64,000 bases of DNA from Paraburkholderia sp. C35 (GTDB lineage Bacteria; Pseudomonadota; Gammaproteobacteria; Burkholderiales; Burkholderiaceae), in the NCBI RefSeq assembly GCF_003121405.1, contig NZ_QBUY01000008.1, positions 116,788-180,787 on the forward strand, read 5' to 3'. How positions within the stretch are numbered: position 1 is the stretch's first letter; every line of letters begins with the position of its first letter. Below are positions 26,713-35,395 of this stretch, in pieces. The notes under the pieces were generated by a model, which did not search any database, was not told the DNA's origin, and saw nothing but the letters and a program-made list of their open reading frames with translations. Made by a program: the position numbers and the translations under genes.

Positions 26713-28103
26713 TGCGCGTCACCCTGTGCAAGCCGGTGCAGCGCGGTTTCCGTTTCGGCCGGGTCCGCGTAGGCATCCGTCGGCTGCGACAGGAACGCCT
26801 TGAGCGCATCGATCTTTGCGATTGCTTCATCGGCGAGCGCATTGGTGCCCGGCTGGTACTCGCCGATCTGCAACAGCATGTCCACTTCGCGGTGCTTTGC
26901 GAGCAGCTTGCGCAGCCGCGCCGACGACGCCATGAACTCGCGCGGCATCACCTGCGACATCACGCGCGACAGGCTGCCGAGCACGTCGATGGCGGGATAG
27001 CGGTTCTGCGCCGCGATGTCCCGCGAGAGGATCAGATGGCCGTCGAGCACGCCGCGCACTTCTTCGGCAATCGGATCGCTGCCCGATTCGTCTTCGGCGA
27101 GCACGGTGTAGAGCGCCGTGATCGAGCCGCGCTCGCCCATACCGGCGCGTTCCAGCAAGCGCGGCAACTCGGCGAACACCGACGGCGGGAAACCGCGCCG
27201 CGCGGGCGGCTCGCCCGCCGCCAGGCCGATTTCGCGGCCTGCGCGGGCAAAACGTGTCAGCGAATCCATCATCAGCAGCACGCGTTTGCCTTCGTCGCGG
27301 AAGTGCTCGGCAATGGCTGTCGCGACGTACGCCGCCTTCGCGCGTTCGCTCGACGAGCGGTCCGAGGTCGCGCACACCACCACCGAACGCGCCATGCCCT
27401 GCTCGCCGAGTATCAGTTCGACGAACTCGCGCACTTCGCGGCCGCGTTCGCCGATCAGCGCGATCACATTGATGTCGCATTGCGCGCCGCGCGCGAGCAT
27501 GCCAAGCAAGGTGCTCTTGCCCACACCCGCCGGTGCGAAAATGCCCATACGCTGGCCTTCTGCAAGCGTGGTCATCGCGTCGATCACGCGCACGCCCGTC
27601 ACCATCGGTTGCTCGATCATGCGGCGCGTCATCGGGTTAGGCGGGTCGGCGAAAATCGGCCTGCTGTCTGCCGCATCGATCGGGCCGCGTCCGTCCATCG
27701 GCTGGCCGAGTGCATCGATCACGCGGCCCAGCAGCGCATCGCCGACGGGCACCGACAAGGGCCGCTGCAAGCCGATCACATGCGTCGCGCGCGACACGTC
27801 CGTGAGTTGCGCGAACGGCGACACGACGGCATGTTCACGCGTAAAGCCGATCACTTCGCCGTGCTGCAACAGCTTGCCTTGCGGCGTGCGCAATTCGCAG
27901 AGTTCGCCGAGCTTCAGGTCGATGCCCGCCACCTTGATCAGCGTGCCGACCACTTCGGCAATCTTGCCGGTCTGGCGCACGGGCAGCAACGCGCGGATTT
28001 CGCGCTCGATGGCGCCGCCCAGTTCACGCAAGCCGTCTTCCTGCAGACCGAAGATGTCGGTCAGCGGCTGCTGCCGCGAGTTCGCTGTGGTGCTGGTCAT
28101 CAT
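26709..28103 (-). CDS. hrcN: T3SS ATPase HrcN (SctN)
   Basis: This 464-residue F1-type ATPase has Walker A APAGVGKST (about 190-198), Walker B VLLMMDSLTR and the injectisome signature ERGSITALYTVLAEDESGSDPIAEEVRG. It unfolds substrates and drives their release from chaperones at the base of the apparatus. Two adjacent ATGs (28103 and 28100) overlap the end of hrpB5. A longer open frame upstream is only the shadow of hrpB5. Confidence 0.96.
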   Translation of the reverse strand: MMTSTTANSRQQPLTDIFGLQEDGLRELGGAIEREIRALLPVRQTGKIAEVVGTLIKVAGIDLKLGELCELRTPQGKLLQHGEVIGFTREHAVVSPFAQLTDVSRATHVIGLQRPLSVPVGDALLGRVIDALGQPMDGRGPIDAADSRPIFADPPNPMTRRMIEQPMVTGVRVIDAMTTLAEGQRMGIFAPAGVGKSTLLGMLARGAQCDINVIALIGERGREVREFVELILGEQGMARSVVVCATSDRSSSERAKAAYVATAIAEHFRDEGKRVLLMMDSLTRFARAGREIGLAAGEPPARRGFPPSVFAELPRLLERAGMGERGSITALYTVLAEDESGSDPIAEEVRGVLDGHLILSRDIAAQNRYPAIDVLGSLSRVMSQVMPREFMASSARLRKLLAKHREVDMLLQIGEYQPGTNALADEAIAKIDALKAFLSQPTDAYADPAETETALHRLAQGDAQ

Positions 28104-28870
28104 GAGTCGTTCTCTGCCTGCGTACCTTGCGTTTTCAGCGACGTGTTCAATGCCCGTACGATGGCGGCCCGCATCGAATCGAGTTGTGTCGACAGGCTCG
28201 CATCGACAATGCCCAGGTCCGACTCGCAGACGCACGCGCCCGGCGCGAGCCGCGGATCGGCCGCCACGGCCAGCGGCACCGGCCTGCCGAGCAGGCGCAG
28301 CCGCGCATCGAACTCGCCGAATGCATCGCGTGCCGCGTCGAGATCGGCGGGATGCACGCTGATACGCAAACTCGCCGAGCCTTCCACGATTCTGTCGATG
28401 GTGTCCGTCGCGCGCGCGAAGAGGGCCTGCGCGCTTTCGGTGCGTACCAGTTGCTCGACGGCGAGCATCACCAATTCGGCCATCCGGTTGCGCATGCTCA
28501 TTTGCAGACGCTGCGCGTCCGCGCTCAATGCAGCGATTCGTTCGATCCACTGCGCCTCGCCGCGCACGACGCCTTCTGCGTACCCGCGCTCTTGCGCTGC
28601 TTCGCGCTCGCGAGCCGCCGAGGCAATGAGCGCTGCCGCTTCATCGCGCGCGGCCTGCAGAAGCTTTTCGCGCTCGATCTGTGCGGCAGCGAGAATCGCC
28701 TGCCGTTCAGCTTCGACACGGCCATAGACATCGTCGATGGTTGCGAGCATGCCGAAGGTTTCGCGCGGCACGATGTCGCTCGCCACGCCGACGCGCGGTT
28801 CGTCCTTACGTCGGCCCGTGGCGTTGCGCGACGCGTGTGCTTCGCGTGGACGGCTCAGCCAGATAACCAT
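28100..28870 (-). CDS. hrpB5: T3SS stator HrpB5/HrcL (SctL)
   Basis: This 256-residue protein has the SctL/FliH layout: a helical, Ala/Glu-rich stalk (about 50-120, AERQAILAAAQIEREKLLQ) and a C-terminal globular domain with DPRLAPGACVCESDLGIVDAS, which caps the ATPase N terminus. The start MVIWLSRPRE at 28870 overlaps hrpB4 by 16 nt. It regulates HrcN and anchors it to the sorting platform. Confidence 0.92.
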   Translation of the reverse strand: MVIWLSRPREAHASRNATGRRKDEPRVGVASDIVPRETFGMLATIDDVYGRVEAERQAILAAAQIEREKLLQAARDEAAALIASAAREREAAQERGYAEGVVRGEAQWIERIAALSADAQRLQMSMRNRMAELVMLAVEQLVRTESAQALFARATDTIDRIVEGSASLRISVHPADLDAARDAFGEFDARLRLLGRPVPLAVAADPRLAPGACVCESDLGIVDASLSTQLDSMRAAIVRALNTSLKTQGTQAENDS

Positions 28871-29574
28871 GCGTACTCCGGCAAAAGTGGGCCGATGCGC
28901 TCGCGCAGCAACGCGAGCGCCTCGTTGCATTCGTCTTCGGAAGGTTGTGGCTGGTGTGGGCACTCGTTACGCGGCAACGCGAGCGGCAGCAGCATTACCT
29001 GCGTGTGATGTCGGGCCAGCAACGCCAGTCCTTCGTGTGCAAGCGCGTCTGCATCGAGCGAGCCGAGCGCGCACGTTCCTGCACGCTCACGTTTCGCGTC
29101 GATCAACGACGGCGCTTCGGCCACGGTTGCGCCGAGCAGCGCATCCAGCGGACAGCCTATCCAGTCCGCGAGACGCCTGCGCGTGCCGCGATCGACGAGA
29201 CGCCGCACTTCGGCGCGGCGCGTCAACAACGCCAGCATGCGCAGCACGCGCAAACCAGTGTCGACAGGCAAAGCGTCGAGCCGGATAGCGGGTACATCAA
29301 TGAATGCTTCAAGTGTTGGCGGTGTCGGCAACAACACGCGCGACACCGCAAGAGAACACGCTTCGTCGCAGCGGGCCCGCAGTGTATCGAGCGCCGGTTC
29401 TACATCGGCGTTTCGCTCGACACCGAATGCGTAGGCAAGCCAGTCGCCGTGCAACCACTGCAGCGCCGTTCGCGCGTTACGTTGCCAGCCGAGCAGCATC
29501 TGCGTGGCGTCGGGCGGTGCATGACGCGCATCCGCGTGGCGCGGCATGGCAATCCGCATCGCAGCGACGCTCAT
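28855..29574 (-). CDS. hrpB4: T3SS sorting-platform protein HrpB4 (SctK)
   Basis: This 239-residue cytosolic protein of the poorly conserved HrpB4/SctK group is recognised by length, a W-rich N-terminal half (LLGWQRNARTALQWLHGDWL) and its place between hrcJ and the stator gene. The family links the C-ring component HrcQ to the inner-membrane ring. It begins in an ATGA overlap with hrcJ. It corresponds to hrpH of Ralstonia. Confidence 0.85.
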   Translation of the reverse strand: MSVAAMRIAMPRHADARHAPPDATQMLLGWQRNARTALQWLHGDWLAYAFGVERNADVEPALDTLRARCDEACSLAVSRVLLPTPPTLEAFIDVPAIRLDALPVDTGLRVLRMLALLTRRAEVRRLVDRGTRRRLADWIGCPLDALLGATVAEAPSLIDAKRERAGTCALGSLDADALAHEGLALLARHHTQVMLLPLALPRNECPHQPQPSEDECNEALALLRERIGPLLPEYAWLSG

Positions 29575-30371
29575 GCCGACTTCTGCCTGCGTCCGGGCAG
29601 TCGCTGCATGAGCGTCGCGACACTGGCTTTGAGCGGTGCGGCAATGACACCGAGCCGTGCTCGCAACGCATAACCCAATGCAGCCCCTGCCACGATCAGC
29701 GCGAACAACCCGCTCAGCACGAACGGCCAGACAGGCGTGTGCGCGGGCACCCGGCTGTCGATATCCACCTGATCCGCCGCCACGCCCGTCACGCTGACCT
29801 GGTCGTACGACAGGCCTTCCACGCTATGCACAACAAGGTTCTTGATCTGCGGCACGAGCGCATCGAGTTCGAGTCCCGGCCGGTACTTGATAAACACGGC
29901 AGCCGAAGATGGCTTGATGGTCTGCGCAAGCGGATCGTTATTCGGAATCACGATCTGCACGCGCGCGACCAGCACACCATCGATACGCGACAGCGTGCCC
30001 GACAACTCCTGTGACAGCCCATAGATAAAGCGCACGCGCTCTTCCGTCGGCGTCGAGACGAGTCCGTCCTTCTTGAACAGGCTGCCGAGATCGTCGAACT
30101 TGCTGTGCGGCAAGCCTGTTTCGCGCAGCACCTGCATCGCGCGCACCATGTCGCCGTCTTCGACCTGCAGCGTGTAGGTCTTGCCGCCATCCGGCGTGCT
30201 CTTGTCTGCCGCTACGCCACGTTCGAGCAACGCAACCGTCATCTCGTTGACGTCCTCTTCGGCAAGGCCCGTGTACAACTCTTTCTTGCAGCCTGCGAGC
30301 AGCGCACACGCGACCAGCATGCCGCCCATCAGCGTCCGCCTGGCCGGAGGAAACAGGGTTGGCAGGTTCAT
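29571..30371 (-). CDS. hrcJ: T3SS inner-ring lipoprotein HrcJ (SctJ)
   Basis: This 266-residue protein has a lipobox (ACALLAGC, Cys at about 28), the YscJ/PrgK ring-building domain with YTGLAEEDVNEM and the GLSQELSGTLSRIDGVLVARV stretch, and a C-terminal transmembrane segment (about 218-240). It forms the inner membrane ring with HrpD5. The ATG at 30371 overlaps the hrpB2 stop (TGATG); a GTG one codon earlier is possible. Confidence 0.95.
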   Translation of the reverse strand: MNLPTLFPPARRTLMGGMLVACALLAGCKKELYTGLAEEDVNEMTVALLERGVAADKSTPDGGKTYTLQVEDGDMVRAMQVLRETGLPHSKFDDLGSLFKKDGLVSTPTEERVRFIYGLSQELSGTLSRIDGVLVARVQIVIPNNDPLAQTIKPSSAAVFIKYRPGLELDALVPQIKNLVVHSVEGLSYDQVSVTGVAADQVDIDSRVPAHTPVWPFVLSGLFALIVAGAALGYALRARLGVIAAPLKASVATLMQRLPGRRQKSA

Positions 30372-30763
30372 CACTGGTTCTTCATCAGCGTTTCAGCCGA
30401 CGACTTCGACGCCGACACCACCGCCATCTTGGTCTGGAAATCGAACTGCGCCAGCGACAGATTGAGCGACACCTGCGCCGCCGCAGCAATCTGCTGTGTC
30501 GGCGAGAGCGACGCAGCATTCGCGCTCAGGGTCGTGACCTGTTCGAGCGCGGCTTCCATCTGGCCGGCCTGCTTGCGGATCGCATCGACGAGATGGTTGC
30601 CCGCATGCTGCGCCGTATCGTTGCCGGGCGCGGCGAGCGGCTGCTGCATCAGTTCCTCGAAACGGCTCACGGATTCCGGCGCGGGCATCTGCGGCAAGGC
30701 TTCCGGTTTGGCGGCATCGGTCACGGCATGCATGGCCGTTTCGGCAATCGTAGAGATGGACAT
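30371..30763 (-). CDS. hrpB2: T3SS inner rod protein HrpB2 (SctI)
   Basis: This 130-residue, small, early secreted protein has a conserved C-terminal region (LNLSLAQFDFQTKMAVVSASKSS) typical of HrpB2/HrpJ. These form the inner rod and are needed for pilus assembly. The start has GAGGAG seven bases upstream. It is second in the operon, 15 nt after hrpB1. Confidence 0.92.
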   Translation of the reverse strand: MSISTIAETAMHAVTDAAKPEALPQMPAPESVSRFEELMQQPLAAPGNDTAQHAGNHLVDAIRKQAGQMEAALEQVTTLSANAASLSPTQQIAAAAQVSLNLSLAQFDFQTKMAVVSASKSSAETLMKNQ

Positions 30764-30778
30764 GATCGGCTCCTCGAA

Positions 30779-31384
30779 TCAGGCACGCAGGAAGGCGTGC
30801 GAGGCGAACGTGGATACATCGGCGGATGCGGGGCGTGCGGAGTTCGATTGCGCGTTCTCCTGCTGTTCGGCGAGATCGCGATACGACTCGGGCAACACCA
30901 GCTCGCCGCCGCGATGATTCGCGCGTGCCGCTTCGAGATCCGCACGCACGCCGAGCGCACGCACCAGCGCATGCGTTTCCGGCCCGGCATCGTCTTCGAG
31001 CGCCTGATCGGCCCATGCGCGCCAGCCCGCATCCTGCTGCGACGCGAGACAGTACGCGTACATCGCCTTGGCATACGCGAACGACGGCGCCGCATCGATC
31101 ACATCGCGCAGCGTGCGCGATGCCTCTTCCCAGCGACCGTTGACGATCTGCAGCACGCCCGCGAGCGTGTCGATTTCAGCGACCTTCGGGCGAAACGCGC
31201 GCAGTGCGTCGAGCACCAGTTCGATATCGGCCGTGTCTGCGCTGGCTTGCGGGAAATGCCGGTACAAACCCGCCGAGGCTATCTCGATCAACGCGCTCAG
31301 CATGGCATCGCTGCATTGCAGATAGCCGGGCGCAGACCGGTTGGAAACGGCAGACGACGCGGGTTGTGACGAATTGGCGAGCAT
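30779..31384 (-). CDS. hrpB1: T3SS accessory protein HrpB1 (HrpK of Ralstonia)
   Basis: This 201-residue protein of the HrpB1/HrpK family is a short TPR-like helical protein that in Xanthomonas is periplasmic and supports pilus assembly. The conserved core runs from ELVLDALRAFRP to the YAYCLASQQ helix. AGAGGG precedes the ATG at 31384. It heads the operon hrpB1-hrpB2-hrcJ-hrpB4-hrpB5-hrcN-hrpB7-hrcT behind an hrpII box. A shorter paralogue lies at 18763. Confidence 0.9.
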   Translation of the reverse strand: MLANSSQPASSAVSNRSAPGYLQCSDAMLSALIEIASAGLYRHFPQASADTADIELVLDALRAFRPKVAEIDTLAGVLQIVNGRWEEASRTLRDVIDAAPSFAYAKAMYAYCLASQQDAGWRAWADQALEDDAGPETHALVRALGVRADLEAARANHRGGELVLPESYRDLAEQQENAQSNSARPASADVSTFASHAFLRA

Positions 31385-31433
31385 GACGTGGACCCTCTTG
31401 AAGGAAACAGGACGCAAGGCGTCAACGCTTCGC

Positions 31434-31495
31434 AAGGTATCAAGCCTGGGCCGCGTGCCGCGCGGCGCAACCGAAGCGAGTCGCGTGAAAGCGAA
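31434..31495 (-). promoter_or_regulatory. hrpII box and -10 of the hrpB1-hrcT operon
   Basis: On the minus strand: TTCG (31495-31492), 16 nt, TTCG (31475-31472), 32 nt, TACCTT (31439-31434). The hrpB1 start is 50 nt beyond. It is back-to-back with the hrcU box. Confidence 0.85.
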
Positions 31496-31541
31496 CCTGC
31501 CTGCGTGAACCGATGCGCCCGCGCCTGGCAGATACAAGCGC

Positions 31542-31603
31542 TTCGCCTTCCTGCGCGGAGCTTCGCCTCATACGAATGCGTTGTGCAACACGCGCCCTAC
31601 ACT
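31542..31603 (+). promoter_or_regulatory. hrpII box and -10 of the hrcU operon
   Basis: TTCG (31542-31545), 16 nt, TTCG (31562-31565), 32 nt, TACACT (31598-31603). The hrcU start is 26 nt downstream. Confidence 0.85.
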
Positions 31604-31628
31604 GCCCCAGCATCAACAGGAGCGCGCG

Positions 31629-32699
31629 ATGAGCGACGACAAAACCGAACAGCCCACAGAGAAGCGCCTGCGCAAGGCGCGCGAAGACGGCGAAGTCGCG
31701 AAGAGCACGGACCTCGTGGATGGTGCGCTGCTCGCCGTCGGCGTCGGCATGCTGATGGCGATGGGCGACAAACTGGTCGACGCGTTACGGTCCTGCATCG
31801 CGATTGCGCTGAAGTTCGTCGCGGGACCGCACGACATGACCACGCTGCTGCTCGCGCTGAACCAGATCGGCTCGCGCATGACAGGCGCGCTGCTGCCCGT
31901 GATCGGTGCGGCGATTCTCGCGTCCATCGCCGCGCTGGCGGGACAGACGGGCATCATGATCTCGATGAAGGCGGTCGGGCTGAAGTTCGAGAACGTCAGC
32001 CCGATGGCGGGTATCAAGCGCATCTTCTCGCTCAAATCATTGCTCGAACTCGCGAAGATGAGCATCAAGGGCATCGTGCTCGCCATCGTGATGTGGCAAA
32101 CCATCACGGGCCTGCTGCCGCTCGTTACGGGTTCCCTGTTCGAGTCGCTGCCGGAACTGTCGAAGCTTGCCAGCTTCGTCGTGATCCGGCTGCTGGCGGT
32201 CGCGGCGGCGCTGTACGTCGTGTTCGGTGGCATCGATTTCAAGCTGCAGAAGTTCCTCTTCATTCGCGGCAAGAAGATGAGCAAGGACGAAATCAAGCGC
32301 GAATACAAACAGGACGAAGGCGATCCCATCATCAAGGGCGAGCGGCGCAGGCTCGCGCGCGAACTGGCCACGTCCGCGCCGCGCAAGCTCGCGACAGCCA
32401 GCATGGTGGTCGTCAATCCGACCCACTATGCAGTCGCCGTGCGCTACGCACCGGACGAATATCCGCTGCCCGTCGTGATCGCCAAAGGCATGGATGACGC
32501 GGCGCTGCAGATGCGCCGCGACGCACAGTTCGCAGGCGTGCCGATTGTCGGCCACCCACCCGTTGCGCGTGCGCTCTACAAGGTCGAACTCGACGAACCG
32601 ATTCCCGACGAACTGTTCGAAGCCGTCGCCGCGATCTTGCGCTGGGTCGATTCGCTCGCGTTGCCGAGCGGCGACGCTACGCCTTCGCTGAACGGCTGA
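31629..32699 (+). CDS. hrcU: T3SS substrate-specificity switch HrcU (SctU)
   Basis: This 356-residue protein has four transmembrane segments in the first 200 residues and a cytoplasmic domain with the self-cleaving NPTH motif (about 263-266, VVVNPTHYAVAVRY). Cleavage lets the machine switch from early to late substrates, with HpaP. AGGAG lies seven bases before the ATG. It is first in the rightward operon. Confidence 0.96.
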   Translation: MSDDKTEQPTEKRLRKAREDGEVAKSTDLVDGALLAVGVGMLMAMGDKLVDALRSCIAIALKFVAGPHDMTTLLLALNQIGSRMTGALLPVIGAAILASIAALAGQTGIMISMKAVGLKFENVSPMAGIKRIFSLKSLLELAKMSIKGIVLAIVMWQTITGLLPLVTGSLFESLPELSKLASFVVIRLLAVAAALYVVFGGIDFKLQKFLFIRGKKMSKDEIKREYKQDEGDPIIKGERRRLARELATSAPRKLATASMVVVNPTHYAVAVRYAPDEYPLPVVIAKGMDDAALQMRRDAQFAGVPIVGHPPVARALYKVELDEPIPDELFEAVAAILRWVDSLALPSGDATPSLNG

Positions 32700-32741
32700 C
32701 CGCGCATTCCACACGCTTTCGCATCGCTTCACACCACGCTC

Positions 32742-34826
32742 ATGTCAAAGACACTCAAACTACCCGCTGGCGGCGAGATCGGCATCCTCGTGATGATCAT
32801 CGCGATCGTGTCGCTGATGATCCTGCCGTTGCCGTTCTTCATGATCGACATCCTCGTCGGCCTGAACATCGCCACGGCCGTCACGCTGCTGATGATCACG
32901 CTATACGTGCCGAGCGTGGTTTCGCTCTCCGCCTTTCCGTCGATCCTGCTGTTCACCACGCTGTACAGACTGTCGCTGAGCATCGCGTCGACCAAATCGA
33001 TCCTGCTGCATGCCGAAGCGGGCGACATCATCGACAGTTTCGGCAAGCTGGTCGTAGGCGGCAATCTGGTGGTCGGCATGGTGGTGTTCATTATCATCAC
33101 GCTGGTGCAGTTCATCGTTATCGCCAAAGGCTCGGAGCGCGTCGCGGAAGTCGGCGCGCGCTTCACGCTCGACGCGATGCCCGGCAAGCAGATGAGCATC
33201 GACGCCGATCTGCGCGCCAATTTGCTGACCGCCGACGAAGCACGCCACAAACGCGCGACGCTTGCGCTGGAAAGTGCGCTGCACGGCGGCATGGACGGCG
33301 CGATGAAGTTCGTCAAGGGCGACGCGGTGGCGGGCCTGATCATCACGATGATCAACATCGTCGCGGGCCTCGCTGTCGGCGTGCTCTATCACGGCATGAC
33401 GGCGGGCGAAGCGGTGAACCGCTTTTCGATTCTGTCGGTGGGCGACGCGATGGTCGCGCAGTTGCCCGCGCTGCTGCTGTCCGTCGCGGCAGGCGTGATG
33501 ATCACGCGCGTCGCTGACGACCGCGACGAGAAGCCTCGCTCGCTTGGCGCGGAGATCGGCAAGCAATTGATGGGCAGCGCGCCCGCGCTCGGCTTTGCGG
33601 CGTTGCTGCTGGTTGCGTTTGCCGCGGTGCCCGGATTTCCGTGGCCGCTCTTTCTGGTGTTGAGCGGCATTCTCGGCTTCACCGCGTGGAAGCTGAAAAA
33701 GCGCGGCCCGGCGCGGGCGTTCGAAGATCTCGAAGCCGTGCGCTCGATGCAGCGCGCGGGCGCGAAGAACGAAACGCCCGCTATTTCCAGCGTGCCGCCC
33801 GCATTCTCCTGCGCGCTCGGCGTGCGCCTCGCGCCCGATCTGTGTTCACGGCTCGCCGTGGACCGCCTCAATCATGCTTTCGAGACCGAGCGCGCTTCGC
33901 TTCAGGAAGAACTGGGTCTGCCGTTTCCGGGCATCCACATGTGGATCAGCGACAAGCTCGCGCCATCCACCTGCGAGTTCCTGATGCATGACGTGCCCGC
34001 TTTAACGCTCGAATTGCCGCAAGGAAAAGTGCTGCTGGCCGATTTGCCGCAACGGCTCGCTGCGCAACCCGACGACGCGCAAGTGCAGGCGCTCGCCGGA
34101 CGCTGCGAGCAGCGCGAGCCGATCGACGGCAGCGCGCAGCCGAGTTACTGGCACGACGAGTCGACCCTCGCCGATAAGACATCGAGCTGGCGCGCCGAAC
34201 AGGTGATCGCGCATGTGTGCGTGCAGTTGCTCAGGCGCAATGCGTCGCTGTTCCTCGGCGTCAACGAGGTGCAATGGATTCAGGAGCAACTCGGCATCGA
34301 ATATCCGGGCCTGCTTGCCGAAGTGCAGAAAGTGCTGCCGCCGCAACGTATCGCCGATGTATTGCGGCGCCTGCTCGAAGAGCAGATTCCGATCCGCAAT
34401 ATCCGCAACATCATGGAAAGCCTGATCGCGTGGGGACCGAAAGAGAAGGACGTGCTGATGCTGACCGAGTACGTGCGCGGCGATCTTGCGCGCTTTCTCG
34501 CGCATCGGGCCGCGCTCGGCGCGCGCATTTTGCCCGCCATCCTGCTGGACGCGCCCGTCGAGCAGCATATCCGCCAGGCGATCAAGCAGACGCCAACAGG
34601 GAACTACCTTGCCTTGCCGCCCGATCAGGTCAGCTTCCTCGTCGACAGCATCGAGTCGTTTGCGGGTCTCGCGCCGAGGCCCGGCATCGCACTCGTCACG
34701 TCGATGGATATCCGGCGCTACGTGCGGCGCATGATCGAAGGACGGCTTGGCTGGCTGTCCGTGTATTCGTATCAGGAGCTCGGCGGTCATCTTGAGCTGC
34801 AACCCATCGGTCACGTGACCGCCTGA
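32742..34826 (+). CDS. hrcV: T3SS major export gate HrcV (SctV)
   Basis: This 694-residue protein has about eight N-terminal transmembrane segments, the FHIPEP-type cytoplasmic loop (GSERVAEVGARFTLDAMPGKQ) and a C-terminal cytoplasmic domain that forms the nonameric substrate-docking ring. It starts 42 nt after hrcU. Full length with all family motifs, so functional by appearance. Confidence 0.96.
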   Translation: MSKTLKLPAGGEIGILVMIIAIVSLMILPLPFFMIDILVGLNIATAVTLLMITLYVPSVVSLSAFPSILLFTTLYRLSLSIASTKSILLHAEAGDIIDSFGKLVVGGNLVVGMVVFIIITLVQFIVIAKGSERVAEVGARFTLDAMPGKQMSIDADLRANLLTADEARHKRATLALESALHGGMDGAMKFVKGDAVAGLIITMINIVAGLAVGVLYHGMTAGEAVNRFSILSVGDAMVAQLPALLLSVAAGVMITRVADDRDEKPRSLGAEIGKQLMGSAPALGFAALLLVAFAAVPGFPWPLFLVLSGILGFTAWKLKKRGPARAFEDLEAVRSMQRAGAKNETPAISSVPPAFSCALGVRLAPDLCSRLAVDRLNHAFETERASLQEELGLPFPGIHMWISDKLAPSTCEFLMHDVPALTLELPQGKVLLADLPQRLAAQPDDAQVQALAGRCEQREPIDGSAQPSYWHDESTLADKTSSWRAEQVIAHVCVQLLRRNASLFLGVNEVQWIQEQLGIEYPGLLAEVQKVLPPQRIADVLRRLLEEQIPIRNIRNIMESLIAWGPKEKDVLMLTEYVRGDLARFLAHRAALGARILPAILLDAPVEQHIRQAIKQTPTGNYLALPPDQVSFLVDSIESFAGLAPRPGIALVTSMDIRRYVRRMIEGRLGWLSVYSYQELGGHLELQPIGHVTA

Positions 34827-34834
34827 GGCCGCGT

Positions 34835-35386
34835 ATGTCGAGAATCAACTCGCGCCCGGTGCGCGTGATCGCTTCGCCTGCGCCTGCGCAGAGCACGTCG
34901 GCTTCCGTACGCACGCGGCGCGCACGGCACGCGGACTTCGCCACACTGTTGCGCCGCGACGATCCGCCATCGCGGGACGCTCCGTTCGACCATCATCATC
35001 GCGAGCCTTCTCACGAACCGGCGCAGGACCTAGCGCAACACATCGGCAACGCGAGCCAGCGCGTGGTGGCCGCCGTGCTGCGCCGCGAACAGCAGATGCT
35101 CGAGCTTGCCCATGTGCTCGCGCGGCATATCGGCGAGTTTGCGTCGAACGCAGCGCTTCGCGAAGCGGGCCACTGGGAAGTGATCTTGCGCATCGACCCT
35201 CAGCGGCTGCCTGGCACGCAGCTACACCTGACGCTTTCGCCTGCCGTTCTGCTGCTTCGCTTCGACGTGCAGGCCAACGACACGCGCGAACTACTCTTGC
35301 ATCATGCCGGCCTGCTCGAACGTGAGCTGCGCCAGGTGCTCGCATCGCAAGGCGAAGCGCGCACGCTCGAACTGACGGTTCACTAG
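34835..35386 (+). CDS. hpaP: T3SS needle-length/switch protein HpaP (SctP)
   Basis: This 183-residue protein has a polar, Arg-rich N-terminal half and a conserved C-terminal domain (about 95-183, with HWEVILRIDPQRLPGTQLHLTLSP), as in HpaP/HpaC/SctP switch proteins that act on HrcU. It sits between hrcV and hrcQ as in other Hrp2 clusters. An hrpII box for hrcQ is embedded in its coding sequence. Confidence 0.85.
   Translation: MSRINSRPVRVIASPAPAQSTSASVRTRRARHADFATLLRRDDPPSRDAPFDHHHREPSHEPAQDLAQHIGNASQRVVAAVLRREQQMLELAHVLARHIGEFASNAALREAGHWEVILRIDPQRLPGTQLHLTLSPAVLLLRFDVQANDTRELLLHHAGLLERELRQVLASQGEARTLELTVH
35236..35297 (+). promoter_or_regulatory. hrpII box and -10 inside hpaP for the hrcQ operon
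   Basis: TTCG (35236-35239), 16 nt, TTCG (35256-35259), 32 nt, TACTCT (35292-35297). The hrcQ start is 99 nt downstream. The box lies within hpaP codons, yet its spacing equals that of the intergenic ones. Confidence 0.7.
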
Positions 35387-35395
35387 TCCTGCCCT

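Noticed and set aside
28104..28550. N-terminal extension of HrcN
   Set aside because: It overlaps the stator gene hrpB5 in another frame and has no family similarity; the ATGA overlap fixes the start at 28103.
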